From positions 1-5,585 of the forward strand of contig JAUXLW010000100.1 in NCBI GenBank assembly GCA_030623545.1: a DNA stretch of 5,585 bases. The letters are read 5' to 3'. The translations under genes were made by a program, and so were the position numbers. The stretch comes from Acidimicrobiia bacterium. Lineage in GTDB: Bacteria; Actinomycetota; Acidimicrobiia; Spongiisociales; SHLN01. The notes below the pieces were generated by a model that had not been told where the DNA came from, made no database searches, and saw only the letters and a list, made by a program, of their open reading frames with translations. Below are positions 1-3,815 of the stretch, piece by piece. Position 1 is the stretch's first letter. Each line of letters starts with the position of its first letter.

Positions 1-468
1 GACATTCCCATCGCCGGCGACTTCAACGGCGACGGCTGCGACACCGTATCGGTCTTTCGCAACGGTCACGTTTTCATCATCAACCAGCTCGGCGCCGACG
101 GCGGGGCCCTCTTCACCGACTTCGACTACTTCTTCGGTGACCCGGGAGACACTCCGTTCACCGGAGACTTCGACAACGACGGCATCGACGAGCTCGGCCT
201 CTTCCGAGAAACCACCGGATTGGCGTACTTCGCTCTCGCCCATCCGGCCGGCGGCGCCATCGTCGCCGACGTCGAATTCTTCTTCGGCCTGGCAGGCGAT
301 CGGGTCGTGGCCGACGACTGGACCAACGACGGGACCGACACCGTGGGAATCTTCCGGGCGTCTGACGGCTCGTTCTACCTGAGCCACGTCAATGAATTGC
401 GCTTCGCCGACGAGATAATCGCAGTCGCCTGGTCCGGTTTTCCCGTCGCCGGGCAGTTCGACTTCTAG
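1..468 (+). CDS. FG-GAP/VCBS-like repeat protein, C-terminal fragment
   Basis: The frame is open from the first base and ends at TAG 466-468, giving 155 visible residues; the N-terminus lies outside the window. Three copies of an acidic motif recur about 49-50 residues apart: GDFNGDGCDTVSVFR (residues 6-20), GDFDNDGIDELGLFR (55-69) and DDWTNDGTDTVGIFR (105-119). Each is followed by a short beta-rich stretch containing FxL-type and F-F-G segments. The D/N-x-D/N-x-G-x-D pattern is the calcium-binding-like loop of FG-GAP/VCBS repeats, which form beta-propeller blades in secreted or cell-surface proteins. The last copy stops after PVAGQFDF, the opening of another repeat unit, so the protein ends at a repeat boundary, which looks natural. 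An extracellular adhesion or enzyme-appended role is inferred; no catalytic domain is visible. The repeat assignment is firm, the function is not. Confidence 0.85.
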   Translation, partial: DIPIAGDFNGDGCDTVSVFRNGHVFIINQLGADGGALFTDFDYFFGDPGDTPFTGDFDNDGIDELGLFRETTGLAYFALAHPAGGAIVADVEFFFGLAGDRVVADDWTNDGTDTVGIFRASDGSFYLSHVNELRFADEIIAVAWSGFPVAGQFDF

Positions 469-756
469 CCCCCCTTTCGCACCTCACAAGGCCGCGAAAA
501 CTTTTCACCCTTCCAACTCGCAGAGCAGGCGCTCGAGAGCTTCCCCTCCGGGCTGCTGCTCATGGCGTTCAACCAGGAGAAACCACGCCGTTCACGATCA
601 CCGCCATCAAGGGATCGCCGCTCTCGATCTCGGCGCCGCCCTCGTCACAATCCCCCAACGGATTCTCTCATGAGTTCGGGAAAGATCTCGTTCGACATCT
701 GCGCACGTCCGAGCTATCGGTGTGAATGCAACGTCGGCCTCTTACCCACAGGCCAC
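469..756. other. intergenic region with a possible frameshifted coding relic
   Basis: This stretch separates the convergent repeat protein and the DUF1269 unit. No intact gene is supported. On the plus strand, one frame from about 502 to 582 reads protein-like (LAEQALESFPSGLLLMAFNQ). A second frame, from about 579 to the TGA at 723-725, also reads protein-like (PFTITAIKGSPLSISAP, then NGFSHEFGKDLVRHLRTSEL). A single shift near 580 would join them. I do not recognise the product. The complementary strand is also open over 575-680, so chance in GC-rich DNA is a real alternative. An inverted repeat GGCCT/AGGCC (736-754, 9-base spacer) sits just past the end of the minus-strand unit and has no T-tract. 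Confidence 0.3.
475..499 (+). terminator. weak terminator-like hairpin after the repeat protein
   Basis: TTTCGC (475-480) pairs with GCGAAA (494-499) across a 13-base loop, starting 6 bases after the stop codon. The downstream bases ACTTTTC are only mildly T-rich and the stem is short. The position fits a transcript end, but the structure is weak. Confidence 0.25.
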
Positions 757-954
757 TCAACAACCTGGCCTAGCGGATTTGCTCCAAAGCCGCCGTGTGT
801 ATGACGTCTGTACAAGGCTCAAGGTGGGCGAAAACTCCAACTGAGGCGTGTCCTGGGCCACGGCCGCTTGTTCGTTGGTCCCCCTCTTCAGGAAGGCTGT
901 CAGAATTCCGATGAGGACCGCGAGCACCAAAAGGCCTGCCACCGCGCGCGGCAA
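757..954 (-). CDS. small single-pass membrane protein, TTG start (hypothetical)
   Basis: This is a 65-residue frame on the minus strand. I place the start at TTG (952-954), 4 bases after the TGA of the DUF1269 gene, because GAGGA lies 8 bases ahead of it inside the end of that gene. The longer in-frame ATG at 1050 would overlap the DUF1269 frame by 92 bases and adds an Arg/Ser-rich stretch typical of a shadow frame. Residues 5-22 (VAGLLVLAVLIGILTAFL) form one strongly hydrophobic segment, followed by KR and a polar tail. It therefore looks like a membrane anchor with a short hydrophilic domain. No family is recognised. The C-terminal 15 residues (SYTRRLWSKSARPGC) look unconstrained, so the end may be eroded. 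Tight spacing suggests translational coupling to the DUF1269 gene. Confidence 0.5.
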   Translation of the reverse strand: MPRAVAGLLVLAVLIGILTAFLKRGTNEQAAVAQDTPQLEFSPTLSLVQTSYTRRLWSKSARPGC

Positions 955-958
955 GGGA

Positions 959-1453
959 TCAGTCCTCGTCTTCTTCGAAGATCTCGCGGAGCCGAGCTTC
1001 CTGCTCAGCCGAGAGGTTCGACGCAATGAGCTCCATCCCGTTACCTGCAAGCGCCTCCTGGACCCGGTCGGCCACGGCGCCCTCGGTCATGATGAACAGC
1101 GCCGAGGTGCCCGGGGTGACCTCGGTCCGTACCCGGTCAATGAAGCCGTCGTCGATACCGACATCTCTCAGAGAACCCGAGAGCGCCCCGGCGGCGGCAC
1201 CAACCGCCAAGCCGAATAGGGGCACCCAGAACAGGATGCCGAAGAACCATCCCCAGAAGGCACCACCCAGCGCACCGGCGCCGGCGAGATTGTGGAGCTG
1301 CTTCGTCCTCGGCTTCTTCTTGTCGGCGGGCCAGGTGACGATGGCGGCGTCACGAATCTGGATGAGCTCCTGCTGCTGTAGGTCCTGGATGGTGGCCAAC
1401 GTGTCACCGGCGCCCCCCACCTCGTCGAACTTCCACACGGTCAATGTCGCCAC
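959..1453 (-). CDS. DUF1269 family membrane protein
   Basis: The protein has 164 residues, about the usual length for the DUF1269 family of predicted membrane proteins; its molecular function is unknown. The start is GTG at 1451-1453, because AAGGAG (1459-1464) lies 5 bases upstream and the family conventionally begins at the TLTVWKF strand. The in-frame extension to 1639 is Arg/Pro-rich and lacks family resemblance. Order: TLTVWKFD (3-10); IQDLQQQELIQIRDAAIVTW (22-41); the basic stretch KKKPRTKQLHNL (45-56); a glycine-rich hydrophobic core GALGGAFWGWFFGILFWVPL (60-79), continuing into GLAVGAAAGALSGSL (81-95); then DVGIDDGFI (97-105); and TPGTSALFIM (113-122). The C-terminus is an acidic tail, EIFEEDED. 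The core could span the membrane once or as a helical hairpin with small-residue packing. It is the first gene of a probable two-gene unit. Confidence 0.92.
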   Translation of the reverse strand: MATLTVWKFDEVGGAGDTLATIQDLQQQELIQIRDAAIVTWPADKKKPRTKQLHNLAGAGALGGAFWGWFFGILFWVPLFGLAVGAAAGALSGSLRDVGIDDGFIDRVRTEVTPGTSALFIMTEGAVADRVQEALAGNGMELIASNLSAEQEARLREIFEEDED

Positions 1454-1485
1454 CGTTTCTCCTTGGTCGTAGCAATCCGGGGCAC

Positions 1486-1515
1486 TTAGTACATCGAACA
1501 GCGTGCCCTTCGGAA
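1486..1515 (-). promoter_or_regulatory. weak candidate promoter for the DUF1269 gene
   Basis: Reading the minus strand, TTCCGA (1510-1515) and TACTAA (1486-1491) are separated by 18 bases. Transcription from here would leave a leader of roughly 25 bases carrying the strong AAGGAG site. Both boxes are imperfect matches to the vegetative consensus, so this is only a candidate. Confidence 0.22.
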
Positions 1516-1527
1516 GCCTGAACGGCC

Positions 1528-1574
1528 TCACCCTCGCAAGGTGATTCATGAAACTGTGGGTGTATCTATCACCC
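1528..1574. repeat. paired inverted repeats upstream of the DUF1269 gene
   Basis: Two perfect 5-base dyads, each with a 7-base spacer, lie 75-121 bases upstream of the DUF1269 start: TCACC...GGTGA (1528-1544) and GGGTG...CACCC (1558-1574). Their centres are 30 bases apart, near three helical turns, and the arms share the GGTG/CACC core in opposite order. This geometry would suit a dimeric repressor or activator binding on one face of the DNA. Short GC-rich dyads also arise by chance, so the regulatory reading is inferred. Confidence 0.3.
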
Positions 1575-1840
1575 CATGGACGCGAGGGAGAACGGGTCCG
1601 CCCCCTGGGGCGGGGACGGTCATTTCTCGACGGAGACACGAGTCCACCGACTGGGTCGACGGCCCTCGACCTTCACTAGTGTCGCTGCGTGCCTGACACG
1701 CATATGTTCGATCAACTTGCCGCATCATTGCCACGCGGTGACGCTCAATATGAGAGGCCTTTCTCGGGGCTTACTAATAGGCCCATGAAGACCAAGGCAA
1801 AGAGCTAGACCGCTCCAAGGTCCGCTGCCTGGGCCTCCCG

Positions 1841-1871
1841 CTGCGAGACGGTACGGGCCGTCTCTCGGCAG
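1841..1871. repeat. long hairpin, 7+4 bp stem with bulge
   Basis: GAGACGG (1845-1851) pairs perfectly with CCGTCTC (1858-1864) around the loop TACGGG. After a 3-base bulge (TCG, 1865-1867) the stem continues as CTGC (1841-1844) with GCAG (1868-1871). There is no adjacent T-tract on either strand, so a simple intrinsic terminator is not well supported. It could be an RNA structure downstream of the membrane operon, a protein-binding site, or chance. Confidence 0.35.
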
Positions 1872-1984
1872 AAGAAGAGGTCAGCAGGGTCTTCACCGCG
1901 CATGTATCGATACCTCTTTGTGTCGAGTTTTGGGTTTTGGTTGGGCCACCCGGGCCTGACCGCTCGGAAACAGCCCGATAAGCC

Positions 1985-2206
1985 TTAGGCGCCGACGGAT
2001 CGAGCCAGCCGTCGGACCGCGACCAACCCGATCACGAGCCCGACGACCACGGCAACGCTAAAGGCAACGACGGGTCCGAGCGGTGGACCCCATAGGTGCG
2101 TGGCAACCCTGTTGGTGACCAGCCAAACGAGCATCAGGGTGATAAGCCCGATCCCCGCCCCAGTTGCCCACGCAGCCACGGTATCGGGTGTTGCCCTCGT
2201 GTTCAT
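1985..2206 (-). CDS. small two-helix membrane protein, third gene of membrane operon
   Basis: The protein has 73 residues from ATG at 2204-2206 to TAA 1985-1987. A GTG at 2221 would add five residues (MGRGR), but no good ribosome site precedes it, while GAGG lies 4 bases before the ATG; the start is therefore uncertain. Two hydrophobic segments are predicted, at residues 12-31 (AWATGAGIGLITLMLVWLVT) and 44-63 (GPVVAFSVAVVVGLVIGLVA), joined by the short loop NRVATHLWGPPL. The tail RRLARSV is basic, which favours both termini in the cytoplasm. It starts 19 bases after the stop of the preceding gene on the same strand, so it is very probably co-transcribed. I do not recognise a named family. A small accessory subunit of a membrane complex made with the two upstream products is an inference. 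Confidence 0.8.
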   Translation of the reverse strand: MNTRATPDTVAAWATGAGIGLITLMLVWLVTNRVATHLWGPPLGPVVAFSVAVVVGLVIGLVAVRRLARSVGA

Positions 2207-2225
2207 CCGACCTCGACCCACCAGG

Positions 2226-2606
2226 TTAGAACCGCTCGAAAAACGGTGGGAACGTTCCCAACGCTCCTAGCAGCCCCAGCACCAGTCCGATGTTGAACAT
2301 CTTCTTGAGGTCAACGTCCTTGTCGCGCCACCTGTAGTGAAGTGCAGCCCAGCTGACGAAAAACGCGATCGCCGTCAGAGTAGTTTTGCCCGCCAGTGGG
2401 CCGACGCCTTGGCCCAATTGGAAATCGGCCAGGAAGTCCTTGAGATCAGTCCAGGGTACCGCCAACGTCGTCAACAGCCCGAGCACAAAGATGCCAATCC
2501 CCGCGGCGACCATTGCCGCCGCCGCCGGTCCGTCCGGTTTGTCGGCCATGTTGAGGCTCGCCAACTCTGGCACTTCTTCCATGCCGTGATGTTCTGTTAC
2601 TGCCAT
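2226..2606 (-). CDS. three-helix membrane protein, second gene of membrane operon
   Basis: The protein has 126 residues from ATG 2604-2606 to TAA 2226-2228. AAGGAG (2617-2622) lies 10 bases before the ATG and overlaps the TAA of the upstream gene, which points to coupled translation. The N-terminus (1-26) is polar and acidic with MEEVPEL, ending in KPDGP. Three hydrophobic segments follow: about 28-49 (AAAAMVAAGIGIFVLGLLTT), 74-92 (KTTLTAIAFFVSWAALHYRW) and 103-120 (MFNIGLVLGLLGALGTFP). The loop between helices 1 and 2 has WTDLKDFLADF and the segment GVGPLAGKTTL; that between helices 2 and 3 is highly charged (RDKDVDLKK). The protein ends FPPFFERF. GPLAGKTT resembles a P-loop only superficially, since it sits at a helix start and lacks the other ATPase motifs. 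No named family or function is assigned. Confidence 0.85.
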   Translation of the reverse strand: MAVTEHHGMEEVPELASLNMADKPDGPAAAAMVAAGIGIFVLGLLTTLAVPWTDLKDFLADFQLGQGVGPLAGKTTLTAIAFFVSWAALHYRWRDKDVDLKKMFNIGLVLGLLGALGTFPPFFERF

Positions 2607-2620
2607 GTTGTCTCAGCTCC

Positions 2621-3196
2621 TTAGACGATCGGAGCGACCTTGTTGAGGAACGCGCCAAATGCTCCACCGACAACAGCCGCCGCGAAGGCTCCGACGAACA
2701 TGACGATCACAGCCATGCGAAGCCATGGACGTGAGATCAACCTCGGTCCGTAGTAGATGATCAAGAAGGCCGCGGCAGTGGCCAAGATTGGTGCAGCCCA
2801 ACTGACGTGTTCTTTCCATTCCATTCCGAACTGATGCCAGTTATCGGTTTGGCCCGACACGTTCGACTTCAAGAAATCACGCGGTGAGCAGGTCGTGCTC
2901 GGAAGGATGTGCCCGGCACAACCCGCATACGTGTCCTCACCGACCGGGGACAGCTGCGCCCGGTACCACGGATAAACAACCCAGGTTCCAGTGATGACCG
3001 TCAACCAGGCGACGCCTGCCATCACCGAGGACCCAACATACAACCGACGCATTCGCTCCTTGATCCCGGTGGTCGTGACCAACCCGGGGCGCAAGCTCCA
3101 CAGGCCGGCCAAGCCCCCTCCGAAAGCCAATAGAAAAAACGTTCCGAGCGCAAGGCCGTGGATGATGGTCCAGGTCTCCCGAGACGTCAGTTCCAT
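2621..3196 (-). CDS. four-helix membrane protein, first gene of membrane operon
   Basis: The protein has 191 residues. The start is ATG 3194-3196 because GGAGGA (3203-3208) lies 6 bases upstream; the in-frame ATG at 3259 adds a non-hydrophobic stretch with no such site. Predicted membrane segments are about 10-33 (IIHGLALGTFFLLAFGGGLA), 52-75 (GSSVMAGVAWLTVITGTWVV), 133-150 (WAAPILATAAAFLIIYYG) and 160-184 (MAVIVMFVGAFAAAVVGGAF). RMRR after helix 1 marks the cytoplasmic side. A loop of about 57 residues between helices 2 and 3 should then be outside; it carries two cysteines (C93, C103) that could form a disulfide, plus WHQFGMEWKEHVSW with H121 and H130. H13 lies in helix 1. Membrane-side histidines and tryptophans would suit a haem or quinone protein, but no known cytochrome motif is present, so that is only a possibility. 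Confidence 0.88.
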   Translation of the reverse strand: MELTSRETWTIIHGLALGTFFLLAFGGGLAGLWSLRPGLVTTTGIKERMRRLYVGSSVMAGVAWLTVITGTWVVYPWYRAQLSPVGEDTYAGCAGHILPSTTCSPRDFLKSNVSGQTDNWHQFGMEWKEHVSWAAPILATAAAFLIIYYGPRLISRPWLRMAVIVMFVGAFAAAVVGGAFGAFLNKVAPIV

Positions 3197-3385
3197 GACG
3201 ACTCCTCCCTCTCCATTAGTTGCGCAACCCTGCATCGCTACGAACCGCCGTGTGTTCACCCCCGACGGGTGGTTACCGTGCCTCGGACCTTCGCTTTATT
3301 GGTGGGCGACACCACCGAGGTGTTTGGCGGTCCGAACGAAGGGCCCGCCAGGGTCCCCAATATCCAGCGTCTGCTGGGGCGGAGA
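3197..3385. other. upstream region of membrane operon, no intact gene
   Basis: The frames here read as random GC-rich translation. It must contain the operon promoter, but no convincing boxes are seen. A dyad ACACC accga GGTGT lies at 3309-3323. The plus-strand frame about 3326-3385 (GGPNEGPARVPNIQRLLG) may be the decayed middle of the ester cyclase relic that follows, but the resemblance is faint. Confidence 0.45.
3219..3228. promoter_or_regulatory. perfect palindrome GTTGCGCAAC upstream of membrane operon
   Basis: A perfect 10-base palindrome lies 10 bases upstream of the GGAGGA site of the first operon gene, within the probable leader or promoter. It could be an operator half, but it is short. 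No clear -35/-10 pair was found around it. Confidence 0.25.
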
Positions 3386-3618
3386 CCGGTCGTGGCAGGC
3401 GGGAACTCACCGGGTGACGCCGAGATGCTTGAGACCGAGTGGATGTGAGGTACCCATACAGGTGAGTTTGCCGGTATACCTCCCACCGGCAAGCAAGAGA
3501 CGGAGGTCTCGTGGACATGATTCGCACCGAAAGCCGGAAGATCGAAGAACAGTGGGGTGGGCCCGACCTCTTCGACATGCCTCGCCAACTCGGAGCCACC
3601 ATCAGCCCGAGTGGTTAA
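3386..3618 (+). pseudogene. broken SnoaL-like ester cyclase, C-terminal half
   Basis: Joining two plus-strand frames gives the C-terminal half of a SnoaL-like ester cyclase, a small cone-fold family of about 130-140 residues. Frame A (3449-3516) reads GTHTGEFAGIPPTGKQETEV and then SWT before a TGA at 3518. Frame B (from 3514) reads DMIRTESRKIEEQWGGPDLF, then DMPRQLGATISPSG, and stops at TAA 3616-3618. Family members typically read GTHTGEFxGIPPTGK, then xDIFRxxDGKIxEHW, then DxLGLLxQLGA, so order and spacing match. At least two disruptions are visible: an in-frame TGA at 3446-3448 just before GTHTGEF, and a shift near 3515. VVAGGN (3389-3406) may be the family's VAEGD strand, with a further shift after it. 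The N-terminal half is absent or unrecognisable. Assembly errors could mimic two shifts, but the lost N-terminus favours true decay. No other gene overlaps it. Confidence 0.75.
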
Positions 3619-3815
3619 CTCGAATCCGAACCTCTCATATCGGCACTTGCAGAGCGGTCAAAGCCGCTCGAGATTGCTGGGCCGAGGCACTCGATAATGC
3701 CGGTCCTCACGCTGAGGTTCGTGGTCGAGCGACATTGACTAAAGCGATATGTGCTGCTGTTGAAAGGGTGGTGCCGGTGGTCTTGATGTACGAGCGGGGA
3801 TTTGAGCCAGCTGGT
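3619..3815. other. short intergenic stretch between ester cyclase relic and sulfatase end
   Basis: No intact gene is supported. One plus-strand frame is open across the whole stretch and into the sulfatase tail (to TAG near 3866), reading for example AARDCWAEALDNAGPHAEV and later VVPVVLMYERGFEPAGLLLG. It has no start or ribosome site of its own here. No terminator hairpin with a T-tract was found after the sulfatase stop. Confidence 0.45.

Larger units (their letters stand above)
1454..1984. other. 531-base gene-free region between two minus-strand units
   Basis: No frame here has a convincing start, ribosome site and protein character. It holds the upstream region of the DUF1269 gene, including the paired dyads at 1528-1574; a compact palindrome CCGCCCCCTGGGGCGG at 1598-1613; a hairpin at 1841-1871; and a T-rich segment at about 1915-1945. 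Two short plus-strand readings look mildly protein-like: a 34-codon frame starting at ATG near 1705 (MFDQLAASLPRGDAQYERPF) that ends at TAG in the AGAGCTAG near 1801, and an open stretch of about 66 codons without a start, ending near 1980. Neither has a ribosome site that I can see, so I do not call them as genes. Confidence 0.6.

Noticed and set aside
562..804. 80-codon Arg/Ser-rich plus-strand frame
   Set aside because: Beyond its first 9 codons the translation is low-complexity RSRSPPSRDRRSRSRRR-type, typical of a wrong frame in GC-rich DNA. It also overlaps the end of the minus-strand small membrane gene.
1026..1472. 148-codon plus-strand open frame
   Set aside because: It is antisense to the DUF1269 gene, which has clear family motifs and a strong ribosome site.
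1598..1613. CCGCCCCCTGGGGCGG as an intrinsic terminator
   Set aside because: The palindrome is perfect, but the loop is too tight, no T-tract follows on either strand, and no gene ends beside it.
2371..2400. GPLAGKTTL as a P-loop in the three-helix membrane protein
   Set aside because: The stretch only partly matches GxxxxGK(T/S), begins a membrane helix, and the protein has no Walker B or other NTPase features.
3256..3602. Two overlapping minus-strand frames of about 110 codons
   Set aside because: Neither has a ribosome site or recognisable motifs, and both lie antisense to the ester cyclase relic, whose motifs are specific.
3604..3627. tRNA-like wording GCCCGAGTGGTTAA followed by CTCGAATCC
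   Set aside because: It resembles a D-arm fused to a T-arm, but there is no anticodon arm, no acceptor pairing and no CCA end. Part of it is explained by the end of the ester cyclase relic.
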